This document shows, one piece after another, positions 10,270 to 21,469 of a stretch of DNA of 64,000 bases. The first letter of the stretch is position 1. Each line of letters opens with the position of its first letter. Below the pieces are notes generated by a model. That model saw nothing but the letters and a program-made list of their open reading frames with translations, was not told the origin of the DNA and did not search any database. Source of the DNA: Amaranthus tricolor (lineage: Eukaryota > Streptophyta > Magnoliopsida > Caryophyllales > Amaranthaceae); contig NC_080063.1 in NCBI RefSeq assembly GCF_026212465.1, forward strand, positions 5,099,201 through 5,163,200, written 5' to 3'. The translations under genes were made by a program, and so were the position numbers.

Positions 10270-12165
10270 TAGTGTCAAAAACGGTTTAAAACGCATAAAA
10301 TAGCAACTTAACACATAATTTCTAGCATATGACTACGATTTTCAATTCTAACCACTTCAAAACATTAATATATACCAAATAGTGTTTTGTGCCAAGTTTC
10401 GTACAAAACAAACCAAGTTTGAGCTACTTTATGGGCGAAATTGACAAAAACGCTTAAAAACCCTTAAAATCGCAACTTAACACCTAATTTCTAGCATATG
10501 ACTATTATTTTCAATTCTAACCATTTCAACACAATAATATATGCCAAATAGTGTTGTGTGCCAAGTTTCGTGCATAACAAACCAAGTTTGACCTACTTTA
10601 CGTGCGAAATTGACAAAAACGCTTAAAAACCCTTAAAATCGCAATTTAACACGTAATTTCTAGCATATAACTAAGATTTTCAATTCTATCCAATTCAACA
10701 CAATAATATATACCGAATAGTGTAGTGTGCCAAGTTTCGTGTGTAACAAACCAAGTTTGACCTACTTTACGCGCGAAATTGACAAAGCAGCAAACTAGCG
10801 ACCAGACCACCTTGCACGACACGTGGAGACCAAACCTATGCATCCAGGACCTAGGCTAAAGTGGAAATGGAATCTTGGTACTTGTATCTAGCTATCAAGG
10901 TCCTAAACCCATTCTAATAATCCCCGTGGACTCCTAGAAGCTGAGCTGAAGGAGGGCTGCTCGACAGTATGCTAGATTAGAATTCTTTAAGTGTTTGCGG
11001 TTGTTTCGTGTTCTTTTCATGATCATTTTTAGTTTTTGTATGTGTCATTAATCAAAGCTTATGAACAACATTAATCCTTGCATAACCAAAGCCTTAATCA
11101 GCCCCGGTTTCGCATCAAAACCAAGTTTGAGCTACTTTACGCGCGAAATTGACAAAAACGCTTAAAAACCCTTAAAATCGCAACTTAACACGTAATTTCT
11201 AGCATATAACTATGATTTTCAATTCTATCCAATTCAACACAATAATATATACCAAATAGTGTAGTGTGCCAAGTTTCGTGCGTAGCAAACCAAGTTTGAC
11301 CTACTTTACGCGCGAAATTTACACAGCAGCAAACTAGCGATCAGACCACCTTGCACGACACGTAGAGACCAAACCTATGCATCCAGGACCTAGGCTAAAG
11401 TGGAAATGGAATCTTGGTACTTGGATCTATCTATCAAGGTCCTAAACCCATTCTAATAATCCTCGTGGACTCCTAGAATCTGAGCTGAAGAAGGGCTGCT
11501 CGACAGTATGCTAGATCAGAATTCTTTAAGTGTTTGCGATTGTTTCGTGTTCTTTTCATGATCATTTTTAGTTTTTGTCAGTGTCATTAATCAAATCTTA
11601 CGCACAACATTAATCATTGCATAACCAAGGCCTTAATCAGCCCCAGTTTCGCATCAAAACCAAGTTTGAGCTACTTTACGCGCGAAATTGACAAAAACGC
11701 TTAAAAACCCTTAAAATCGCAACTTAACACCTAATTTCTAGCATATGACTATTATTTTCAATTCTAACCATTTCAACACAATAATATATGCCAAATAGTG
11801 TTGTGTGCCAAGTTTCGTGCAAAACAAACCAAGTTTGAGCTACTTTACGCGCGAAATTGACAAAAACGCTTAAAAAAACCCTTAAAATCGCAACTTAACA
11901 CCTAATTTCTAGCATATGACTATTATTTTCAATTCTAACCATTTCAACACAATAATATATTCCAAATAGTGTTGTGTGCCAAGTTTCGTGCATAACAAAC
12001 CAAGTTTGACCTACTTTACGCGCGAAATTAACACAGTAGCAAACTAGCGACCATACCACCTTGCACGACACGTGGAGACCAAACCTATGCATCCAGGACC
12101 TAGGCTAAAGTGGAAATGGAATCTTGGTACTTGGATCTAGCTATCAAGGTCCTAAACCCATTCAA
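10270..12165. repeat. ~170-bp tandem repeat array of CACTA 1
   Basis: Units contain tttacgcgcgaaattgacaaaaacgct, written here as two words (tttacgcgcgaaat, tgacaaaaacgct), followed by taaaatcgcaacttaacac and ctagcatatgacta. A longer spacer block with agcaaactagcgaccagacc and gcatccaggacctaggct breaks the array, giving a higher-order period of about 540-700 bp. This is the reverse complement of the array at 47850-50340. Confidence 0.85.
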
Positions 12166-12167
12166 AA

Positions 12168-12588
12168 ACACGAGGACGTTTTCCTAACTCATCCTCGACT
12201 CCCTTCATCATCTCATCAACACGATCCACATTCCATCGACATTCTCTTCATCTGTCTCATACCCATCAACATGATCTATTACATCCTCATTGACATCGGC
12301 CACATTATTGACGTCCTCAACAACACTTTTCTCTTTGTAAACTCCCTCCTCAGCATGCCAAACCCAAACATGATATTGAGGCCTAAACCCACGTCGAAGC
12401 ATGTGCTCCCTAAGGATATCAACACTATCTACCTTTGATACATTGCCACAACTGACACATGGGCAAAACAAACCAACTCCCCCCGTCCTAACTTGATGTT
12501 CAACCGCAATACTACAAAATTCTAATACGCCATGAATAAATTCCGACGATTCAATGCTTCCATATATCCAAGAACGATCTTTTGTCAT
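12168..12588 (-). pseudogene. TNP2-type transposase, N-terminal fragment (CACTA 1)
   Basis: The minus-strand frame starts MTKDRSWIYGSIESSEF and contains CPCVSCGN and ILREHMLRRGF. This is the transposase-associated domain (PF13963) that begins plant CACTA TNP2/TNPD proteins. It breaks off after the acidic DETDEENVDG-like region where the internal deletion starts. It is intact where the 40134 copy has a stop and a frameshift. Confidence 0.8.
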
Positions 12589-12599
12589 CCTAATTTGTG

Positions 12600-13739
12600 C
12601 GATTAGTTAATTTAAAATAAAATTAATACACAACTTTTAAATATATATACTTAACGAACTCTAACTAACCACAAAATTAAGTAATAATCATTCATTTAAC
12701 ACTAATTAACCCAAATAATAACACAATGTTTTTTAAACTGTCCAAATGATGTTTATTGTAGTAACCATAATTAATATTCATATAAAAACAATAAAAATAA
12801 AATCACATTCATAAACTTGGACAACTAATTAACATTCATATCAACAACGCATTCATTTAACTATAAACAACCCTAATTAAACCTAATTTACAAAATAGAA
12901 AAAAAATTACGATAAATTTAAAACTTAAAAACCCCACACATTCATAATTAAAATGAAGAAATTACTTAAAAATATAACAAAATATGATATATATGATAAA
13001 TTTAAAACTTAAAAACAACAACAACATACACATTCATAAAGTATGACAAATTTAAACCTAATTTACAAACCACACACAAACCACATTCACAAATAATTAC
13101 TAAATATGCAAATAATTAATTAACAAACCACATTTTTAACTAAATTACTAAATTCGTGAGTTTTGAAGATGAATTTTTATCTTTTATTTTTGTGATATTA
13201 ATTGATTTTTATGGGTTAATGACGGTAAAAAAACTAGAAAGAGGTGATTTTTAAGGCATCATGTATGTTATTATTATCATTATGCCCAGTACATCCCATT
13301 CACATTAAGTATTGAAGAATGATGATGATGATGAACAAGAACACAGTAGAAGAATAGTAGGGTTTATGAAAATTCGAAGTTTGATGATGAACAAGAACAG
13401 CAGTAAGGATTTACCTTCAGAAACCGTTTGTGAAGATGAACAGCAACAAGCAAAGAATGATGAACAACAGCAAATGATCGTTTGTGAAGATGAACAGCAA
13501 CAAGAATGATGAATAACAGCAAATGACCGTTTGTGAAAATGAAGATGAACACAAGAAACGAACACAAATCTTGATGCTTAATCTTATACGTTTGTGAAGA
13601 TGAAGAAGAGGAACGAAGCAAATGAAGATGAAGATGAAGCATTTTTTCAATGAGGAACAAAGCAAACTGTATAACGTATTTGAGAAGGGATATGCGAATA
13701 AAAAAGAAACTGGGGGGTTTTATCAAATGTCCAACGGTC

Positions 13740-13740
<1 letters not shown>
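12600..13740. other. CACTA 1 non-coding leader region
   Basis: This AT-rich stretch is homologous, in reverse, to about 39130-40130 of the large CACTA. It includes tandem-like gaagatgaacagcaacaa repeats near 13380-13640, which produce low-complexity frames. No gene is supported. Confidence 0.6.
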
Positions 13741-14174
<434 letters not shown>

Positions 14175-14410
14175 AAAAGCCGTGAACTGAAATGAGGAAG
14201 AAGGAAACTGGAAAGACTTCAGTCGCTGTTAGTAACAGCGACTTTGGCCTTTTAATTTTTTTTTCCTTTTTCGCTGTTAGTAACAGCGATTTTACCCGAG
14301 GCTAAACTTGGATGTACGGAAGCTTATTTTGGGAAATAAGTGTTCACGAAGCTTATTTTGGAAATTAAGTTGTTAAATAATCTTTTTTTTTCAAATTTTC
14401 GAAAATTAGA

Positions 14411-14825
14411 CTATCTAACAATGGTAGTTTTTAAGTGATTATTCTAACACGTTAAAATTATAATAAATTTATCACTTTCTTTTTAGCTCGTCTTATATGA
14501 GATAATTTTATAATGAAGCGGGTTTATATAATTAGTTTATTTTGTTTAACTGATCGCTTTAAGTTTAAATTATAAGTGATTATTCTAACACATTAGGCCA
14601 ATAGAGATGGCCTCACCATAAGACCGTCTCAGTTAAAAAATTTTGTTTTCTTTGACAAATTTTAGTTAAAATCATCTTACTATGACATCTCTTTACATAG
14701 ACTATTCCAATTCTAATATTAAATTTTAAAAATGTAAAAAAATTGAAAATCAATTTTCAAAGAAAAACAACTTCTCCTCAAATCACTTTCTTTAAGTTTC
14801 ATGTAGTTTCTCTAAGTATCTTTCA
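14411..14825. other. Non-coding AT-rich flank of the MULE
   Basis: This is the sequence to the right of the MULE target duplication. I see no gene or transposon terminus. Confidence 0.4.
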
Positions 14826-15182
14826 TGTAGTTTCCCACATCAGTTATATATGAAATTGGTGTAGGATTTATAAGCAAATGAGATCTCTCACCTAATAGAC
14901 TAGTCTTTTGGCTGAGCTTTTATGTTTGTCCTATAACAATTGTATCAGAGCCAGACTCATAGTGGGTGCCCTGCACAGTGGATGGCTTGCGAAGTTATGG
15001 CATGGAAGAGCCAGTCGTGACCCAGCGAGAACATTGGCATTATGGGGGGTCGATTTTTATGGTCCATTGCAAGGTATGGGGCTTGTTCCATATCGATTGT
15101 GTATGCAATTGGAATAAGGTTTATAGGCAAATGGACTCTCAACTAATAGACTAGTCTTTTGGTTGAACTCTTCTATTATAAT
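14826..15182 (+). mobile_element. TRIM-like miniature LTR element
   Basis: Two diverged direct repeats (14826-14938 and 15084-15182) share ggtttata-agcaaatg, aatagactagtcttttgg and ctgagct/ttgaact words. Just after the first lies tgtatcagagcc, which resembles the initiator-tRNA-Met primer-binding site of plant LTR elements (tggtatcagagc). A G-rich polypurine-like run (atggggggtcg) lies before the second. The interior is only about 145 bp and encodes nothing. The layout is that of a terminal-repeat retrotransposon in miniature. No clean target duplication was found. Confidence 0.5.
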
Positions 15183-15364
15183 GCGTTAATTTTGAATACA
15201 AGAAGAAGAAAAAAGAAGAAATTGAAAATCAAGCAAGAAGAAGCCATATGGGGAGATAATTGTTATCGACCAACCAAAGAAGAAATACAGCACGGTCAAG
15301 TATTCTGTTGATGATCACATTTGGTGTCTAATTAATCAAATTAAGCATGTATATTATTGATTGT

Positions 15365-15988
15365 AAAAATTATCACTTATGAATTTAAATTAGTCAATTA
15401 TTTATATTTGTTAAATATGAAATAAGAATCATCACTTTTATAGTTAAGCTTAAAGTGACTACTTATAACACTGAGGGACTAATTTACAATTTGAAAATAA
15501 TTACCTATAACCATACAGCGATCACTAATAGTCTTACAGTGATAGCTTATAACTTTAAAGTGATGACTTCAAATTATAGAGTACTTACTTTATAATATTG
15601 AAGTAATCACTTATAACTTTGGATTAAGCAATTACAATCCTAGACTGACCATTTGCAATTTTAATGTGACCATTATATCTTAAAGTCATCCCTTATAATC
15701 TTAAAATAGTCACTTATTACCATAGATTGATCACTTGTAATCTTAAATTGACTAATTATAACCTTAAACTGGTCACTTACAATGTTAAAATAACCAAAAA
15801 TAACCAATTATAACCTTTTTTTTTAGTTAACTTGTTAATTAGCATAAAATAAGATCAGCCAAGGTTTGAATACTTTGGGGGAAAGGGTCCAACAAATTTT
15901 CTCATTAGCTATCTAATGTATAATCTTAAATTGATCACTTATAACCGTACAGTGATCACATAGAGTCGTAAAGTGGTTATTTATAATT
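15365..15988. repeat. Degenerate ~21-bp tandem repeat tract, left block
   Basis: The words gatcacttataa(c/t)cttaaa and its variants (agtgatcacttataacc, tagactgatcacttgta) recur about every 20-22 bp with heavy divergence. The right block at 19435-19905 is the same family. The two were probably continuous before the LTR-like insertion between them. Confidence 0.7.
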
Positions 15989-16229
15989 TGTTGGCTCTCT
16001 TAGGTTTTGATGATGACTACACTTTATATAAACAAACGTATTTTAGAGATTGAATGCAAGTCAATATATGGTCTTGTTAGAGATCGTTGATAGTGCCTAT
16101 AATTTAGTCTATGAACGTGTACTTATCAAAAGAATCCAAGGAAATTAGATAAGGTATATCGCTTAGGATGTCAAATGTAGAAAGGAGGCCTACTGTTCCC
16201 AGGTTTGATGATCTAACAATTGTTGATAG

Positions 16230-18498
16230 TGTAACAACCCGACTTACCGTTGACTGGGTAAACAGGGTCATCACTGGGTTCGTTTCCCAAGAAACTGAAA
16301 TCACACTTCCAAAACTCAAGCAAAGAGGTCACAAGCTCTTCAACGTGACTAACTCAGCTAAATCCCAAAACCAACATCTAACTAATACACAAGATATTCA
16401 TACAATTCTCTACAAGTCCGTATAACCAACACAGCCAAAACAAATATATATTTATCCAAAAAAAAACCTAATACAAAACTACAAATTCCTAAGTGCTCAG
16501 CTCAATATACATCCTTGGAACGCTATTCAAGCACCGCTAGCCCATCGTTTCCGACCGATTCCGATCTGTAATCAAACTAAAAGATGGAAACAACAGAAGG
16601 TCAGATTAAACTGAATGAGAATTAACAATCCAAATCAACAAAACACAGTAACTCAAATCACAGGTTTAAAAGCAACATCAGTTCCCTAGATCTATGTGCG
16701 CACAGGGAGTCTAGTTGAGAGGAACATCCATAGCTCTAAGGCTATGTCACTCTCGGGTGAAGCTAGTCAATATCTCAATGACAATTCGCTTCAAACAGGG
16801 AGCAGGGAACAATGTTCCTCAACTCCGTCAATGACCAGCTCGCAAGCCCGATCCATTGACCATATCATAATATCAGCATAAGCATTCATAACAACTTTGT
16901 CTCAACAATTTTCAATTCAAAAGCTTTAGTAAAAAGTTTATTTCAAGAATGTAGTCTGATCAGACCCTTTAAGGGACTGCTACTACTCACCAAAGACGAC
17001 GCTTCAAAGAGTCAGGTTCGATCCGCAACTATCAGCTAGAATGGTTTTGCAAAGAAATTGTCTCCTGAAGCATAACAATACACATAATCACCAAAGGGCG
17101 TTCGATACTTAATACTAACATATAACTTTATTACATCTCCTCCTAAGACTGTAGCGTAACCAAACTTTATTCTAACATTTCAAATCATTTAAATCTCACA
17201 TGTTTTATTCTAATCTCCCGATTTTCCATCAAGATTTTATAACCATGACCTATAATTGTCAATTTCTCTTCAAAATTAACAACCTCCATAATTTTCCTTT
17301 GTATTTCCAATCACAAGTAAAACAAACATTTAACTCACCATTAACAATACTTCCAAGAATCGCATAATTCAATCAAGAATACCAATTATCCCTTCTTTAA
17401 TCACATTAATTATTTCTCAACAAAGCTATCTAATGTTATTTATCTACAATCATTTTTCTCCAATATACACATCTAATTAACCAGAGAGATAAGTATTCTA
17501 CCCTACAGACTACAAGTCCTCAAGAATCTAGTACTTTATCCAAGAACATCAAACTTTTCGATTCTTTATCATTACAATTATTTTCCAATTAATTTTATGA
17601 TTTTCAACATAGCCCAACATCTCAATATCCAATAACTTGTTACTACTCTTGATTTTTAGCCAATATAAAACTAAAGATGTAAGATTAACAATTCTTGAAA
17701 TGGTACGAGGGTATTCATGAGTAAAGATTCTTTGATGCTAGGAAAAATGTAATAAAACTAATGAAGAAAAAAGGGATATGTGTATAGAAATTTTAGGATT
17801 TACATAGATATTGAATAGATTAAGAAATTACCACAATTTATAAGAGAGATTGCAAATTTCTACTTCATACAGCCTGTTTCGAAAGGGGTTGAAGGAACTT
17901 ACAATTAGGACTTGAATCTCACGCAGGCTGCTGTGAATACCCATTGAATCAAAAGAACAACCCTGCTTTCTATTATTGTTCGTGTAATGCAGGTGAAGGA
18001 GTGGATCAATCCATTGTATACTCGAAAATCAAAAGAAAGTGAAAGCCTAGAATTTGTTGTCTATGGCTGCCAAGAATTAGGTTCTTCAATGAAGGACTTT
18101 GAAAATCAAGGAAGAGGATGAATATCGTTGCTCCTCTTTCGCGTTTTGGCAACAAGGAGTACAGGTGTGAAGCTGTTGTGTTTCTTCGAAGGTCAGAGGA
18201 AGGGAAGATTGAGGAACAATGCATGTTGCCTTCGGTTATGCCGGTGAGAATGAGCCCATGGATTCTAATTTTGAAGAATGAAAAGGAATAAGGGTTTAGA
18301 GCAATGAAGAAGGAGATGGATGTCGGGTTTGAAGAAGGTTTTGAGTGTTTGTTTTTGTTTTTGTTTTTTTTAAAGAAAAGGAAAAGAAGAGAAGTTAAAT
18401 TGAGAATATTGTATGTCATGTGTATGTAAGGTCATTCTCGCATTGATAATTCTATTAAACTTACTCGTCTTAAAATATTAATTTTCCCGAATGTTACA
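16230..18498. mobile_element. 2.27 kb solo LTR (TSD GATAG)
   Basis: It starts TGTAACAACCCGAC and ends CCCGAATGTTACA, a TG...CA pair with matching inverted tips. It is flanked on both sides by the 5-mer GATAG (16225-16229 and 18499-18503). Both features are diagnostic of LTR retrotransposon integration. No protein domain, primer-binding site or second LTR is visible inside, so it is best called a solo LTR of a long-LTR family. The TGTAACA...TGTTACA ends are common in plant Ty3/gypsy elements, but the family is not certain. Confidence 0.8.
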
Positions 18499-19194
18499 GA
18501 TAGAGATAGTACATTGTTCCCAGACTGGAGTGACAATTGTTTCTAGAGACAGTACATTGTTCCCAGACTGGAGTCTAGAGAATTTACGTCCGCTGAAAAA
18601 TTCTAATTAATATATTTTCTGATTTTTTTAGTTAATGTATTAGTTAAAATTAATTTGTGTCATTATTTATTTAATAAGTTAATTGGAAAAATATCTTTTT
18701 AACCACCGTGTACTTTCTAAATAGTGGAATATTTCTCTCCTTATTTTTCTCCTTAAAAATAAGCATGCGTTTTGGATCTAATTAAGTGAAAAACTACCTT
18801 GCCTATTCTTAGAAAAATAAACCGTGGCTTTTTACTTGGAAATCAAGCTTCCACTTATTTCTCCATTGTTATGAGAATAAGTATAAGGGAATTAACCGTC
18901 AGTTTTTCCCCTTGAGATTCAAGATCCATTTTATTCTCCTTAATCTTAGGAATAAGAAAGTAATGGGTAGTTATTCTCTTTTTGCTAGCTAAATAAACTC
19001 TATAAATAGTGGACTTGTTTATTTTTCAATGTGCATGCGTATGAGCCTAAGAATCCATACGAGAGAGATTGATATTAACAAGAAATATTTTTGTTCCAAA
19101 ATTGTCAATTAATTTATAATATTTTTTTATGCAACTCTTTAATTTTATCTTTGAGAATTTATCCTTGTAAAGGGTTTTTGAGAGAATTGCTGTA

Positions 19195-19370
19195 ACTAGA
19201 CTTGGGTGAATCTAGGGGAGTTAGAAAGCTTCTAGTAAAGTTACAGAATTAGAGAGCTTCGAGTGAAGCTAGAGAATTAGAGAGCTTCTAGTAAAGCTAG
19301 AGAATTGGAGAAGCTTCGAGTGAAGCAGGAGAAAGAGAGAAGCTTCGAGTGAAGCAAGGGTTGGCCTAGT
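19195..19370. repeat. Short GC-rich minisatellite, agagcttcgagtgaagc
   Basis: About five units alternate between gagcttcgagtgaagct-agagaatt and gagcttctagtaaagct-agagaatt. They lie at the downstream end of the LTR-like repeat. Confidence 0.75.
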
Positions 19371-19434
19371 TATGTGTATTTGTTTTATGTAATTGTAACT
19401 AATTGCCTAAAACATATTGGAGAGTTTTGACCAC

Positions 19435-19905
19435 TTTATAATCTTAGACTGATCACTTATATCATTAAAGTGATTACTTTATAATCTTAGACTGATCACT
19501 TATAATTGAACAACGGTCACTTATAGTCTAAAGTAATTAATTATAATTTTAAAGTGATGAATTATAACCTTACAGTGATTACTTATAGCTTTAGAGTGAT
19601 CATTTTATAATTGAAAGTAATCACTTATAACTTTAGACTAATCACTTACAACTTTAAACTCATCACTTACATTTTTAATATGATAAATTTTAACCTTAAA
19701 GTGATCACTCATAACCTTAACGTAATCATATATAACTTTCGACTAATGACTAAACTACAATGAAAGAGACCAAGTATAATCAGCTATAAATAATCACTTG
19801 CAATCAAAAAATGATCACTTATGGTATTAAAGTAATCGCTAATAACCTTAAATGATTAATTATAATCCTATATTGAACAATTATAACTTTAAAGTGATTA
19901 CTTAG
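19435..19905. repeat. Degenerate ~21-bp tandem repeat tract, right block
   Basis: It uses the same gatcacttataa / cttaaagtgat words as the 15365-15988 block, in the same orientation. Confidence 0.7.
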
Positions 19906-21469
19906 TATGCACCTCCTTTCTTGCCTTATCAAATGACTCCAACCTCACTTCTTCACACCTCAATGCACACCCATCATTATCCTCTAATGTGTGTGTTATG
20001 GCATGAGCAATGAGGTGATCAAAGTCACCTCTATAATGGTTGATTTGGTACTTGACATAATAATCTTATGAATTTTTTAGTAATTTTTTTGATTTTTTGC
20101 TATTAGATCATGGTCATTTTTTTGAGTTCTAATTCTAATAACTACTACTTTAAGAATTATATATTAATATTTTATGTTTTATGTATTAATGATAGTTTAT
20201 TTTTCAAGAAAATCATACAATTTAATAAAAATTGTTGGAAACAATCAATGATAACTTTTCCAACACCGTGCAAAATGTACAATGATTATTGGACAAAATT
20301 GCTAACATGTATGTTTATTTAATACAACTTTATATGTTAGAATCAACATTTATCTAAATAAGGTAAATTAAAAATTCAAAAAAATATACTCAATAGTTAA
20401 GAATATATAACATTTAGTTTTCAAAAAAAAAAATTTAAAAATTTAAAATTAAGTTAATAAAAACTTATTATAAGTAATTTCTTGTCAAAAACTATTTATT
20501 TTAGATAATTTGAAACAAGTTTTTTTTTTGAAAAAAGGAAAATTTTAAATGTAGCAAATTTTTAAAAACTAGTATACTTTTTGTGTATTATAGCCCTATA
20601 TGATAGGTCGAAAGAAAATGCGATGATTTTTGACATATTTTCTCCGTTCTGAAATGCTTGTTACATTTCTATTATTGATACTATTCATATCTCAAACTTA
20701 TTTTATATATTGCGGCTAATGTGTAAGAAAAAATATAGTCAAGTGTTGTTTGAATCGTCTAATCGCATACTTTTATAATATTAACTTTTTATAATTTTTT
20801 GACATGTATAATTCAATATATAAATGATTAAAATAACGCATTATATTGCCTAAATAGTCATTGTAGCAAATATAGTGGAACCGAAGAAGTATATACACCT
20901 TTTCATTGTGTTCTCTCCTTAATTTATATATGTGAATATCTTTTAATTGTGTCTCCTTAATTTATAAATTTAAAAACCTATTTATAGTGGTCCCGCTTAA
21001 TTTATAGACATACCTTCTTGCTCATTAGCTTTAAATTGGAGTAAGTATAAGTTCAAGGTTCGATACTAATGAAGTATAGTTTCTTCATTCCAAATTACGT
21101 GTAATATTAAATTTATTGTACTATTTATTTATTATTATTTATTTTTGATTAATTTTTAATGTATAAGTTAAAATATAGTTATATAAAATTTTATTTTATT
21201 TGTGTCTAAGAGATTATTAACATCATAATTTCAAAATTTTTTTATTATACATATATATATATATATAATTAAAAATATTAAAAATTAAAATAATACATTA
21301 AATTATCTAAAACGTCAAAGGTGGTGAGTATTTTAGAAGGGATGAGAATATTAAACATACGGGCATGCCGTGCAAGTAAAGATTGGCCCGTCTTCCCGTG
21401 CAAGGGGTGTCGAAAAGCCGTTGTTCAATCCTGCCCCAAAATCCAGAACCCATCATCATCATTCATCAG
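19906..21469. other. Intergenic AT-rich region upstream of the TMEM135-like gene
   Basis: No coding sequence is supported apart from a diverged MITE at about 20640-20889. The promoter and 5' UTR of the gene starting at 21470 must lie in the right part. The frame continues open upstream to 21383 without an ATG, so the 5' UTR is open there. Confidence 0.4.
20640..20889. mobile_element. Diverged Stowaway-like MITE
   Basis: The left tip ctccgttctgaaatgcttgt pairs with the right tip gcaaatatagtggaaccgaag. The interior shares ataatattaactttttataa and gtcaagtg..ttgaatcg words with the MITEs at 31256, 35414 and 56900. The tips have drifted, so the ends are approximate. Confidence 0.55.

Larger units (their letters stand above)
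15989..19434 (+). mobile_element. LTR-like repeat (~1.2 kb), split by a solo LTR
   Basis: It begins near ttgttggctctcttaggt and continues to about 19430 after removal of the 2.27 kb insertion. A diverged copy lies in inverted orientation at about 51715-52690, sharing tctcttaggttttgatgat, atcgcttaggatgtcaaatg and tgttcccagactggagt. Both copies have a TATA-type word (ctctataaatag) in the downstream half, as an LTR promoter would. No internal gag-pol sequence is present and the exact ends are uncertain, so it may be a solo LTR or another dispersed repeat. Confidence 0.55.

Noticed and set aside
18006..18419. 137-codon frame on the minus strand
   Set aside because: It lies inside the solo LTR, is Lys/Asn/Phe rich, and has no recognisable domain.
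20110..20322. 70-codon Asn/Ile/Phe-rich frame
   Set aside because: AT-rich composition alone explains it, and there is no domain or nearby regulatory signal.
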